From the NCBI RefSeq assembly GCF_030272615.1, contig NC_081411.1, positions 208,784,244-208,848,243 on the forward strand: a stretch of DNA of 64,000 nucleotides. Direction: 5' to 3'. The DNA comes from Cryptomeria japonica. Its lineage: Eukaryota > Streptophyta > Pinopsida > Cupressales > Cupressaceae. Shown piece by piece: positions 26,849 through 39,482 of the stretch. Below the pieces are notes generated by a model, which ran no database searches, was not told the origin of the DNA, and was given only the letters and a program-made list of their open reading frames with translations. A program made the position numbers and the translations under genes. The stretch's first letter is position 1; each line of letters begins with the position of its first letter.

Positions 26849-29315
26849 ATTTTGTTGATAGAATTTTGATATTCTTTACATTTTGATAACCCTATGGATA
26901 AGGAGTCTTAATAGAAAGAGTTTGGGGTTTAATGGTTGAAATGACAAGAAATGAGGTTTGAATAGATTAAAAATATAACTAGGAATCATTTACAACCACT
27001 ATTTCATTGGGAAATAATCAATTAGGAGAAAATTCAGTCCCTTAGGAGAGCTAATAACTATCGTTAATTGTTCACTTTTTTATATGATATGATTGTATAT
27101 GAGAAAATCCAAGAACCAAGGATAATGATAAGAGAATGACACGATTTAGAATAAACAAATAAAAACATATCATAGAGTAAACATATAATTACAAATCTAG
27201 AAATGGGACACAAAAGGGGCATGTATCTGAAATCTACACCTAAAAATGGCAAACAAGTGTTTTAAGCAGCCTACTTGTGTAGATGCTTCCTGTAGCTAAC
27301 ACTTCAAATTCTAGATCAAGATATTTTATAGATGACACTCTTTGAAATTAGGCCAAAAGTGTGAGACATGTGTGATAATTTCCAAAAACCACAAGTTTTT
27401 TCTTGTTCAAAATCTATAACTTTAACTCTGAGCCATTTCTTTAAAATTCTATAAATTTAGTAAGTCAGATCTGTAACTTGCATAGAAAAAGGGGAAAAAA
27501 GTTATGTTGTATAGAGGCTTGATTAACTAAAATCTCGAGTAGTAATTACCTTCACTATAACTATGATATGATGTGAGATAGCTTACCCCTAGTAGAGAAG
27601 GGTTTAAAATCTTAAAGGAAATGTTGAACTGATAATTGATACTTTTTGTATGAACTTATATCCCTAGAGTATTCACAATACTTGATATTTCTTGATAGGA
27701 GTTAATTCATACCATTATTAATAGAGAAAAAAATAAAATTGATCATGATTGCGAAACTTGAATTATTGAATGCTTGACTTTAGATCTCTCCTCAAGTGCC
27801 TTGAATATTCCTAATTAAATTGTTGAAATTAAGAGATATTGAAATGAGAGGGAGGGAGTTATATTTATGCATAAATTACACCATTTGTGTTAAAATTTTG
27901 AAGAAGGTTGACATCGAGGAGCACCTTCTTTCTCGACATTTTCTTGACTATTAGAGGTTCAAATTTAGGCCAAAAGGCTAGACTAGGGTGCTAAGTGTGA
28001 TAGTCCAATAAGACTACTGTAGTGGGTACCATAGTACTAGATTTTTTTATCCAAAACTAACATTAGTGAGCTCAAGATTGTGCTATAGTATTTTATAACC
28101 TCTACTATAGGTATGAAATTATGTGAGCAACCTTATCCCAGGTAGAGTAGAGGCTAAAAATCCTGAAGAAAATATTGAATTGACAAATGATACCTTTCCT
28201 ATGAAATTCTCTTCCTTAGGCATTCATAGTGCTCGGTGTTGCTTGATAGGAATTGATGGCTAACTTCTTTAATAAATAAACACCTAACTTGATCATGATT
28301 GTTGAACTTGAATTATTGAATATTTGACTTTATATCTCTCCTCAAGTGCCTTGAATATTACTGATTGAATTTCTCAATTAGAGTGATGATTTGGAATTAG
28401 GATATGTTGAAATGAGGCAGAGGGAGTTGTATTTATACACAATTTAAATATTTTATGTTTAAATTTTGAAGAAGGATGGCATCTGGTATCACTCTCTTGG
28501 TTTACATTTTCTTGACTATTAGAGGTTCAAATATAATCTTGAAAAGGCTAGACTAGGGTGCTAAGTGTCATACTCCAAGATGACTAGGGTGGTAGGTACC
28601 ATAGTTCTAGAATTTTTAGCCAAAGCCAATGTAACCCCATGTCCCCATGTCACTACGTAAGTGCATTATCTGCTTAAATTTAAGGAGTTTGTGTGTCCCC
28701 ATGCAAATTTGTATTGATAGCAAGGGGATAAATTGAAATCTATCCCTATTGTAGTGGAGAAGAAGCTGCTTAGAAATAAAAAATAAGCTTTGAAAAGGGG
28801 GGGGGGGGAGGGGGGCTAGAAATAACTAGTAGTTGCTTATTAAAAAAATTGATATGTGGCTCCACAAATTTATTTCCCTCCTTTTTATACGTCTCCAATC
28901 TTTTCTCCTGAATTTATTGTAGAAATTATTATTAATGATTTCAACTATTTTTTTTTAAAGATAATTGCTTAAAACATAAGCATAAAAATTAAATATCCAG
29001 GGGGCCACCAGGTACATAAATTGTTCCTAAAAATATTCTATAGTGGCTAGCAACAAAATAAAACTAAGGAATGGCATGGGTTCCTCACCTAAGTGAGGTC
29101 AAGATTGTCTAGGCCTTCCAAATTTATCCATGGACACTAGAAAGCTATGGTACCATCCCAATTTAGCATTGGTGTTTAGGTTTAATATTGGTCTCTAGCT
29201 TTAGTATTGAAGTTATGATAGTCTATTGTAGTTTAATCATAGTTCTATTGTCCTATCATGCAAATATATGCTATGGATAATTAAACAAGACACTACAAAT
29301 GTAGAGGAAAATTTC
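26849..29315. repeat. Repeat A and extension, right flank of copy 1
   Basis: 26849-28796 matches the right half of repeat A (about 3400-5335), including both ~540 bp internal units. A G-rich run follows (28797-28816), then 28817-29315, which is shared only with 51370-51866. Together with the inserted element, 23136-29315 is collinear with 45690-51866. Confidence 0.85.
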
Positions 29316-29764
29316 TAAGGAATATTAATTTTAATATATGTTTCAACAAATTGTAAATGAAAGATTCAAAATCTTTCATGTATGTTTCAACAAATTGTAA
29401 AATTCTGAGAATCTAAATATCTATTATAAAATCAAAGTATTACTAGCTTATGTATATTTAATAATATATATAATAAACAGAGATATATCTTTCAAGAAGC
29501 TTCTATTTTTTTATTAATTTTAATTAGATATTAACATCTACAAATAACACCATTAAAAAAATAACTTAGAAATATTTATTTTATACATTTTTTCAATAAT
29601 TAAAAAAGAAAATTATAAATTTGGTAATCAAATTCTATTAGTTAAATTTTCTCATCTTCTACTATTGCTTCACACAATATTTTCTCAACATTTATAGTCC
29701 TAATATTTATACCCTTCACATTGGCAACTGATTAACATGATGGTATCATGATGAGATATATAAG
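29316..29764. other. AT-rich junction carrying an unsplit copy of a split repeat
   Basis: Similarity to the sister duplication stops at 29315. About 29356-29525 matches 58255-58420 and about 29520-29655 matches 63781-63955, so here the two halves are joined. The remainder to 29764 shows no gene or motif. Confidence 0.55.
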
Positions 29765-29899
29765 TTTTTTTTTATATTGCATATATGAGAATAATGCTGT
29801 TACAAAATGGTTAAAAAAAGATTAATCAGAGTGTCTAACTGGACCCCCGGTCCAAATTTACAAAAACAACATACATATTAGTTACTATGATTATACATG

Positions 29900-32683
29900 G
29901 GGGAGTATCTTCTCCTAGATCTATAGACTATACTATTAATTACAATGCAAAACTAAAACCAATATCATCAAGGCTGCCAGTCAATTATCCTTGGAGAATT
30001 TGTTCCTGCGGTGCATCTATCCATGTAGTCCATCCCCTAGGGCCCTCCATCCAGACGACTTGTTTTCTATCAATAAGTTCTGTGAGCATCTATATCTGAT
30101 CTTTAATAGGGTCTTGCGCTCTTGCAACCTCTACTCCCAGGGTCTCTAGAGCCAGGGTACATCTTTCTTTCCTCTAATTGCCTTCCTCCATTTGTATCCA
30201 TTTTCCAACTCGTGAAGGAACATCCTTGCGTTTCCATCTTTTATGAACCTGAAGAATTTGTTCTTTTCTACATTCATCTTCACTAATACCTGCAAGAGAT
30301 TTAGATGAAGGGTGAGTCCACGAAAAGACTCAGTAAGGGCCTTACCTAAGCCCTGAAACTTATCTTCATTTCTTAATTTCCAAATGTACCATAAAATCTC
30401 AGAAGTAAGAACATACCAGAAGAGGTTAGTGTCCTTTTTTAGACCCTTAATATATCTGATTATAACATCAAGAACAATAAATTGAGCAGGAATACCAATA
30501 CCAAATAATAACCATATTTCTTTAGCAATGCTACATTAAAAAAAATATGTCTAATTGATTTAGGAACCCTACAAATATTACAAATATCACTGCTGTTATG
30601 GTCTTTTCTGATTGGCAACCTTATAATAAAAAGCCATTTAAAACACTTCTCTTTAGGAGCGAAAGGGCTACCCCAAAGCCTATTAAAAACCTTCTTCCAT
30701 TGTTTAACTGAAAAGTCTGCAAACCACAGATTATTAACATGGGAAATTATTGCTTCATCATATGTTAGGGTTTTATAAATAATACTAGCTTTAATGTTAA
30801 AACTGAGATGGTATTATTCCACCAAATATCCTTGCAATAGTTTATATCATTCTTGCATTTTTTGGGCAAGTAAAGTTTCTTGCAAGATTTTTGTAACATA
30901 TTATAGGTTCGTTTATGGGAGATTTGAAGGTTAAATCTAGCTCTAAGGGTATCCTAATCTAGCAACCTATCAACCTTAATAATATCTTTAAAGCAGCACA
31001 TGCCTTTTTTTGCCCATGCTTTGGTAGAGCACCCCTAAGTAAGAGCCAAGGGTTTGGAGGAGTGCAAGATGTTCCAGCAAATGGATCTACCTCCATGGAT
31101 AAACTCATTGTTACTGACTCTATTATTGCTGATGAAGGGCTTACCACTAATCTAGGCCTTCCAGATAGACTTGAAGATATTAGACCCTTGTATTGAGACC
31201 TCGAAATCCCCAGCCACAAGGTCACAGAAAGGTAGGGTTTTCCAGGTTTTTGCCTTCTTTGGTACAACCTTCAAAATGTTATTCCTAACTAGAACCTTCC
31301 AAGGTTCATTCCCATCTAGAGCCTAGAAAATCCATTTTACTGCAAGAGCAATTCCTTGGATTCTCAAATCCTAAAGTCCTAGCCCTCCCAGACTCTTGTC
31401 TTTATGACACCATTCCCATTTCACAGGATACATCTTCTTTTTTACCTTTTCCATCAGACCGTAGGAAATTCCTGATGGTTTTATATATTTCTAGGATTTG
31501 GTAATTAGAGAACATCCATACTGATGAGTAATAGATGATGTAAGAGGATAGAACATTTTGACACACCTGCATTCTCTCGGCGAGTGAGAGATATCTATTA
31601 TCACATTTGTTAAGCTTTTTGTCTATCTTGCTTCTAAGCCATTGCCACATCTCTTTGAGAGATGGGGATATGGAAAATGGAATTCCTAGGTACTTGACTA
31701 TCTTGTTGGGCCTCCCCATTGGATCCCAAACTACTGTAACCAATCCAGAGGCTGCTCCTCCCACCCAAGCATGGTAGATTTTCTTTGTGAAATTTTAGCC
31801 CCTGAAATCTGTCCTAGGAATTTGATTTTTCCTTCTAGGGCCTCCATATTCTATTTACTGATTTCCAAAAAGAGTGTCATGTCATTAGAAAATTGTGCAT
31901 TGATCAACTCCTCCCCATTTGGAAGTTGGACCCCCTAAACTTTAGGAGAGATAGTATAGTCTCTAAGTATGTAAAATAGGGCATCGACTGGAATAACGAA
32001 GAGAGAGGGGGCTAAGGGGCAACCCTGTCTAATAGATCTGCCTAGAGTAATGTTTTGTGACAAGGATCCATTAACTTCCACCTGAGCTGAAGCATCTTTG
32101 AGAAAAACCATAATCCATTTACAAAATTCTGCTGGAAAACCAAAAGCTTCTAACATAATAAGAATAAACCCCCATTCTACCATGTCGTATGCTTTCTCGA
32201 AATCTAGGAGAAACATGACCGCATTCTATTTTGAAGTCCTCACCCATTCCATGGCCTCCCAACTGGTAATTAGATTTTCTAGTATATATCTTCCTTTGAT
32301 AAAACCTGTTTGTGTGGAACAAATGAACTTAGGAAGAATATTGTCCAATCTAATCGCCATTGTCTTGGCCAATATTTTGTAAGATACATTAAGGAGTGTT
32401 ATCGATCTTCAATTTTTGATAAGGGACTTGTCCCCATCCTTAGGAAGTAGTTTGATAATCCCACTGTTAATTCATTCCCCTAAAGAGCTAGTGTTAAAGG
32501 CCTCAGTATAAAGCTCATGCAGCTCATTACTCACCCAATCCTCATTGGCTTTGTAGAACTCTATCGTCAGCCCATCCGGGCCCGAAGATTTGTCATTATT
32601 CAGGCTTTTGATGGTACCTTTTAGTTCTTGTAGAGTGATGGGCCCCCTTAATGACTGCGCATCTTCCTCTAAAATCTTGGAAA
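29900..32683 (-). pseudogene. LINE ORF2, reverse transcriptase and C-terminal part
   Basis: From the insertion junction the frame continues with LQELKGTIKSLNNDKSSGPDGLTIEFYK, written here in parts: LQELKGTIKSL, then NNDKSSGPDGL (about 32560-32640). RT motifs follow: FEKAYDMVEW (about 32180-32215), RQGCPLAPSLF (about 32000-32035), and the active-site strand at about 31879-31893. That strand reads FSNDMTLF where family members have an ADD core, so a catalytic Asp is now Asn. KYLGIPFS and LSLAERMQVCQNVLSS (31560-31710) mark the end of RT. Around 30550-30600 a degraded CNICR motif resembles the zf-RVT finger. Several stops and shifts occur, so the protein is dead. Confidence 0.88.
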
Positions 32684-33869
32684 TGTTGCTTTTTACTAAG
32701 TTGTCATTATTTTTATGCCCAAAGTCATTCTATATACTCTAGTCGGTTAATACCACCGAAATGTCCAGTCGGTAATTACTAAGGTGTCGGTTATAGAAGA
32801 AAGGCTAGTCACTAAGATGAGACACAATGAGCTATCTACTGAGTAAAGTCCTTATGCCTACCGAGTAGCAAAGAAGGTATACCGAGTTAATCTGAACTGA
32901 GTGAAAATGTGTTACTAGATTCAATGAACTTGGACACATATGTGAAACGTGTTACAGATTCGAGAACATAGAACCGTTATTACATAGGAAATTGTATTTA
33001 AAGATTTTGTATGATTTTGAGGAGGTTTATCCAATGAAATAATTTCTATGTTTATTCATTCAATAAAACATGTTTGTATGATCGATGCAAGATAAGATCA
33101 TCATCTCAGAGATCTATATATACATAATGATTTGAGTATCTAAACAAGAGGGAAAATGATGAGTTAAAAATGAAAATCTTAAGAGAAGATAAGTTGTGAT
33201 GATTGAATAGAGATATTCAGAGGTCACTAAGAAGGTTTTCAGAGAACAGTTTAAGGGACAGAGTATACAGAAGTGGTTACTGGGATGATTTATCAATTAC
33301 CGAGGTATGCTATGAGCAAGGTAATTTCATATTGAGCATATAGAGTCTGCTATAACATTTCAGATGTAAAGTTGCAGATATTTTGTAAAGATTTTGATTG
33401 AATTATTTTGAGTTGAGTTAGAAACTTTTAACAGGGTAAAAGACTCTAACAAAGTCTATAAATTGTAAAGCCTTTAACTAGGTACAACATTTTTGTAAAA
33501 GTGTTTGTAAAATCCTTTAGCAAGGTAGATCTAAATATCTTTGTACTCCTAATAGGGTAAGCTATCAGAAATAGCTAAACATGTAGCTCTAACAGAGCAA
33601 TCTTGATTATTGCAGCAGTGAAGTTGTGGGTGCCATCGCCACCACAGTTTTTCTCTCTAACAAAGAGTTTCTACGTAACCAAAATCTTTGTGTTATGGAG
33701 TGAAATGTGTATGGATGTTATTTCTATGATTATGTTTTAGCATTATATATTATGAGATCAGCAATATTCAGTTTGTGTTTATCAGTAAATTTTTTTTTGA
33801 AGAAAAGTTTTGAAGTACTGATTCACCCCTCCCCTCTCAATACATTAGCTTTCCTAGTGGGACTTAACA
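32684..33869 (+). repeat. 5' LTR of the 8 kb element
   Basis: The 1186 bp run from TGTTGCTTTTTACTAAG to GGGACTTAACA and are collinear with 39483-40671. CTATATATAC near 33113 is a candidate TATA box and is also present at about 39913 in the other LTR. Confidence 0.92.
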
Positions 33870-33871
33870 AT

Positions 33872-33883
33872 TGGTATCAGAGC
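33872..33883 (+). promoter_or_regulatory. Primer binding site, tRNA-iMet (8 kb element)
   Basis: TGGTATCAGAGC, two bases after the end of the 5' LTR, is the same primer site as in the copia elements of this window. It suggests copia ancestry. Confidence 0.92.
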
Positions 33884-35209
33884 ACTACTCTTGGTAAAGG
33901 GATTAACAGCCTAAAGAGAAAGATCCTATCATTGGAAGGCTATAAACAATCTCACAGAATTGTGAATCTTCAAGAAGAATTGGATCATGCTAATCAAGTG
34001 ATTGCAGATATGCAGAGACAAATGCAAAGATCACTGAAAGTCAGAAGAAGGTTGTCTGATGATTTACAAGACTCACAAGAGTTGGTGGAACAAATTGAGA
34101 CATCATCTGAGAACTACATATCAGAAGAGTCTGAAGAAATGATTGTAGAACGGAAAGAAAAGAACAAAGCACTGAATGAACAACTAAAAGAAATGAGAAG
34201 GAAACATGAGTGTTTTAGCACACAAATGACTGAAAATCTTGATGCATTGAGAACAACTGAAGATAATATGCGAAATGCAGAAAGAGAAAAACAACAACTA
34301 GAAGAAATGGTGTCTGAAAAGAATGATGAAATATCAAGGATGACTGGATTTCAACATAATCTGTCTGATCAATTGGGTTATGCACATCATGAAGTGACTC
34401 TAAAAGAAAATGAGAACCAAGCATTAAAACTTCAATTATCAAGATTGACCGATGAACTAGAAGAAGAAAAGAAGTCAAAAGAAACACTAAAGAAAAGTTA
34501 TGAAGCGTCAAGAATGTTGGATGAGCAACTAAACTTAAGATCACCTAACAAATCTGTCGGACTTGGTTATAAAAGAAATAACTCTACTGAGAAAGAGATC
34601 AACACCATCAAGAAAGGAGAATCATCAAAGAAGGTTGGAAACAAAGATAAGATGAAGGACACGAAGCCTATTTGCAACTACTGTGGAAAACAAGGACATA
34701 CTGCCAACGTTTGTCGGATCAGAAAAGGTAAGCAACTGGATGTTACTAGATCTGATAATTATTGTTACAATTGCAATAAGTATGGTCACACATCTAAACA
34801 ATGTAGGATAAAGTCTGTTAACAATTATCAGTTGGAAAAATTCAAGGGGTTTCACAAAAATTACAATAGATATGGACACAATACCGATAAGTGTTGGTTT
34901 AAGCAAAAAAGCTATATGTGGTCTCCACACCGAGCAAATGCTAGAAGCTACTAAACTCACATAGATCTTAACCGTCAATATACTTCAGTACCATGGGATT
35001 ACAACACAAGAATATGGTGTGAATGCTGTGGAAGATACAAACATATAAGTGCTAACTGTATGATAAGGTTTGGAATGAACAACCGGAGGTCATGGAGAAA
35101 TCCTGGAATGGATTTTTTTCATTGTCACAAAGTTGGAAACTTGGCTAAAGACTGCACAAATCAACCCAGAGGAGATACTGAGGAGATAACAAGCAAACTA
35201 CAAAAATAA
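33884..35209 (+). pseudogene. gag remnant: coiled coil plus five zinc knuckles
   Basis: The frame is open from the primer site to 34954 and continues after one stop to 35209. It starts directly in a long charged coiled coil (about 33950-34540; heptad-like Leu/Glu/Lys with NLQEELDHANQVIADM) and has no recognisable capsid (UBN2) domain before it. A basic linker follows, then CCHC motifs: CNYCGKQGHTANVC (about 34674), CYNCNKYGHTSKQC (about 34763), a third with its first Cys pair lost (NRYGHNTDKC, about 34866), CECCGRYKHISANC (about 35020) and a degraded FHCHKVGNLAKDC (about 35120). Five knuckles is more than the one or two usual in copia gag. The N-terminal end appears deleted, and no start codon can be assigned. 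Confidence 0.75.
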
Positions 35210-35810
35210 TGGAAAAATAAGGAAAATGTGTCAACCAATGAAGAAAGCACCTTACCTATCGAGTTAGGTGCATCTACCTCAAATTAATCAATAAAGGTAT
35301 GAAGGGACTGCATTCTCACAAGGTTAGATCTTAACAATTCCTATTTAATCATGTACATAATTTCAAAATCTGCATAGCTAAGATGCATTAACATTTTTTT
35401 TTGAAATATTATCTAGTCTTTTGATTTATCAGAGAAGTCGGTAAATATATTAAGCCTGTCTAGTCGGTAAAAGTGTATAAGGGAGATAGTCAGTTTGGTG
35501 GAACCGAGTGCATTTAATGCTTATTATACCTAACTGTACGAAGCCCGATAAGGTCAAGGATGTATTTAAAGTACTCTGCGCGGTCAGTTTACACTTGCCA
35601 GTTTTCAAAGAGCAGAGCTAAGAAAATCAAAGGTGATCAAACATTTCTAAGAGTGAATTCAAGGTATTTCACACAATCTAAAATGCATTTTCAAGCAAGT
35701 TAACCGATCAAAATGAGTTGTGAATATTTGCATTGTATTTACTAAGTTGGAAGCATTTTCTGGTTATTTGAAACCCTAAGCTATTTCGTAAGTAGAATTC
35801 CAAGTTTGAA

Positions 35811-38800
35811 ATGGCTCCAAAGGTGCAAAAACCCATTGTAGTTGAGACCATTGAGAAGCCATCAGTGAAATACACCTTACCTCCAAAAGTGGCATCTGAA
35901 CCCGATGAGAAAACTACATTCTCTCTTATTCCGGATAGGGTTATGTTAATAGAAGATGTCAGATTTTATACTAAGTGTCATGTTGAAGAGATAGGTCATA
36001 CTGAAATTAAGGATATGTATGATGAATTGTGCACCGATGGAATCCTGGACAGCAAGTTTGAGCACATAAAAGTTAAGGGATTGACTGAAGCCCTAACCTA
36101 TCCTTGAGTTTTCAAACCCCAATGGGTCAAATTTGTCTTGAGCAGCGTGCATGATGATTTTATGTGGTTAGAAGATCAACCTTTCAAGATCACCAAGGAG
36201 ATTATTCACATAATAACCAGATACCCTATATTTGACCATGCTCGAGCACAGAAGATGATTTCATAGAAGGAATTGATAACATTAACCGGAGTTGAGTCTG
36301 ATTGTAGAGGTCTTAAGTTAAACAATGTAATTGATGCAGAACTTAATTTTGCAATTAGAGTTATTGGTTATTGTTTCTTCCAGTCGGCAAGAGAAAATAG
36401 TGTACTGTGTGCAGTTGTAGATTTGGCCTATAAAATTATGAAAAAGGGTATGAAAATTGACTTATGTGAAGTGTTGCTAAAGAATCTTTTTGAAAATCTC
36501 AACACAATAAGGAAACTGAAGAAGAATAATATTGCTAACACACTAAAGTTTGGGTCACTCTTAGTGTGTCTGTTCTTCTATTTTTCAAAAATTCTTTCCA
36601 TCTGTCGGTAACATTGTTTGGGAATTACACCAACCAATCACCCATCAGATAAATGATTTCATCAATCAGCTAGGTGATAATTTCAATGTGATAATGGATG
36701 ATTACTTTAACAGTTTTCAGAAAAAGATGCATAGCAGGTACAGGATCCCACCTCAGCTAGTGGAAAAGTATAAGGATACCATCTGTTTTGAATTGGATAC
36801 AAACTACTGTTATGTCAATGCAGTAGAGCCCAGGAATCAATCTTTACCACCTATGGGTTATGAGATTGATTTTGACATTTCTCAACAATAGATAGATGCC
36901 TTCTTAGTACTTCCAAGGTATGCTATCGAGATCAGGTATGGCACCTATGAAGAGGTAAAAGAAAAAGTAAAAATGAGCATTGAAGTACCAAAGGCTACCA
37001 CAAAAGCCACCAAAATGATCAAGGACTTAACAGAAAAATTTGGAGAAGGTTCTATCTCCACACCTACTAAGCCAGCAAGTAGGAAAAATGATCAACTTTC
37101 TATCGAAGAAGAATCTGAAGCTCAAGAAGTAGCAATTACACTGAGCAGCGAGTTGCCATGGGGCAAAATTTTGAAAAGGAAGAAACAGGATACAACCAAG
37201 GTATCACTGACCCTACCAGTAAAGCAACTGAACACTAGATCATTTGTTGTGTCACCTGGTAAGAGGAAGAAAAATGTTGAAAAACCTAAGGTTACTAAAA
37301 CTTATAAAAAGACGACCAGAAGAGTAATTTTGAATAAAGAGTCAAATGATATAGAATCTGAAGATGCAAATAAATTTAAGATTGTAAAAAGCACAAAGGA
37401 AGATGTACACATTGTTGATAATTTTTGTGCAAAATTAAAACAATATGGTGGATTTGGGTCATTTAGATATGTAAAGTATGACTCCATAACATAAGAAGAG
37501 AAGAGATAAATAGAAGACTAAGTAGTTTTTACACTTCTCAAGTTTCGAGTAGTTCCATTGGAAGTAACTAATTTTCTTCCAAAAACATTGTACTCTCATA
37601 TTGACAATAGATGGAAATATGCTATGGACTCGGAGAAGGAGATAAGAGAAAGAGTTTTGGTACATCTTTTTCTAGATATGTCGGTAGATGATATAAAAGA
37701 TCATTTGGAAAACTACCAGACAAATTTTCAAGTAAAGCAAAGGGCCTTGAAAATGATGAATGGCCTTTATCTTGAAGTAGAGAATGAAACTAAAGAAAAA
37801 TGGTAGGAAATATTCAGAATTCAGAACGAAGAGCCTCAAGGTGAAGTGGAGATAGTTGACATCACCAAGCAAGATCCTGCTTCAACTATTCAGTTAGATG
37901 AGGATATAATGGACACTAAGGCACATGAAGAAGAAATGATAGAAGGGAATGCCTATGCCAAACTAGTATCAAGTGAATCAGTTTTGGAACAAGTTAGTCC
38001 TATCCTCTGGTAACTCAACAAGTTTCAACCGAGAAACCACAGAACACAGATCAAGGTAAAGAGGGTCAAAAGGATACACAAGGTGAATCTATCTCTCAGG
38101 CCATTGGGGAGAAAACTTCCCAAGCACCTTCAAACACTGAAACTGTTGCCACTAAGACCCCAAGCAAGGAAACACAAAAGGATACAATAGAAGCTACATG
38201 AACCGACAAAAGTGTTGCCTCCACCAAGCAACTTATCAAGGAAGGACAAGCCACCAAAGCCATTGTCCCCATTCAATCAGTGAAGGCATCATCATTAAAG
38301 GAGAAGAAAGCAAAGAAGCACAATTTCGAGATAGATCTATCAAAGCCTATTGTGTTACCAAATGTTGATATTACAAAACTAAAAGGGTAAGCACTGATAG
38401 AATTCAATGAGATTTGTAAAGCCAAAGCAGAGTAAGAAAGACAAATAGAAATACAAAAGAAGAACCTAGTACTTCAGAAGGTCAAAACTTTATTGACAAA
38501 CATGCTACCTAAAGCTACCGTAAATAAAGATGCTGCCATCCATATGCAACTGGATGAACTACTCACTCAATTGGAAGCATAAGGAGTAGAAGCATCAGAA
38601 TACCTCTAGCAAATTGAACGAAAAAGAGCTAACTACCAAGATGATTGAAGAAGTGCAGAAAGCAATTGCTATAGGTAAAACTAAGCTTATTGGATTCATT
38701 GCTTAGTTGTCCCCTCAACTCAAGCATATTATTTATTTATTTCATAAGTTATGTACGTTCTCATTCTTTATCAAAGATATCAAGAATAAGACAGAAGTCA

Positions 38801-39162
38801 TTGAAAAACAGATTACCGATCTCTCAAATAAATTGACTACTGAGCCAAATTCTATTCAGCATTTTTATACAAAACTTCAAACTCTTATGGCTCAATAGTT
38901 AGAACTTTGAAATGAAGAGCAAAAAATAATGATGGATATCATAACTCTTCAAACATTATTTATTCCCCATTTATCATCTATTCAAGGGAAGATCAACCAA
39001 GCTACCCAATTGTCCACTCAAGTAGAGGGAAGCACTTTAGATGGTTTGATCTCACTATCAGCTGATATTACAGCTCAGAATTATCTAATGGAAAGTGTCA
39101 AGGATGCACTTACCAATGCTCTCAAAGATGCTCATACAAAGTATAAATATATTTTTTATTAG
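35811..39162 (+). pseudogene. Unidentified ~1,100-codon element-borne ORF, decayed
   Basis: The frame begins at an ATG (MAPKVQKPIVVETIEKP) in good context and runs through 36611 with two in-frame stops (36106 and 36265). It shifts once around 36612-36640 and then stays almost wholly in one frame to 39162, with further stops near 36891, 37494 and 37806 and a local shift near 38010-38390. The first ~350 codons look globular: 'PFKITKEIIHIITRYPIF', 'DAELNFAIRVIGYCFFQSAREN', and one hydrophobic stretch near 36535-36600. The middle (about 36970-38390) is rich in Lys, Glu, Thr and Ser and looks disordered. The end (about 38600-39162) is a coiled-coil-like helix region. I see no RT, integrase or protease motif. 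Its position would suit an additional ORF such as the envelope-like frame of SIRE elements, but no family match can be claimed. Confidence 0.5.
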
Positions 39163-39482
39163 TTGCCCCCACCAAATGGTAACTAGTTTTGATGTTTGTC
39201 AAAAAGGGGGAATGTACCGAGCATACAGAGTTTATAATATATACATACTGAGTGTACAGTTGAAATTGACAGGCAGAGCATAGAACATCAGGAGCATGAA
39301 ATACAGAGTATAGATCATCAAGTTATATACAACATATTGATAAGGGGAGTATGCATTTGAGTATGTATTTGAAAAAATGTATATACTGTCATTTCAGTTT
39401 ATTTTGTAAGTATATAGATTTTGTATTATGACTTTGAAAGGAGTTTTGTCAAACATACCAAACTAATATCAAAAGTGAAGAT

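Noticed and set aside
26849-26853. Independent insertion of the two gag-protease copia elements into repeat A
   Set aside because: Both share the identical target base and the similarity continues through the flanks to 29315/51866. Duplication after one insertion is the simpler reading.
31402-32382. Plus-strand frames overlapping the LINE RT region
   Set aside because: They are shadows of the minus-strand LINE ORF2, which has clear RT motifs.
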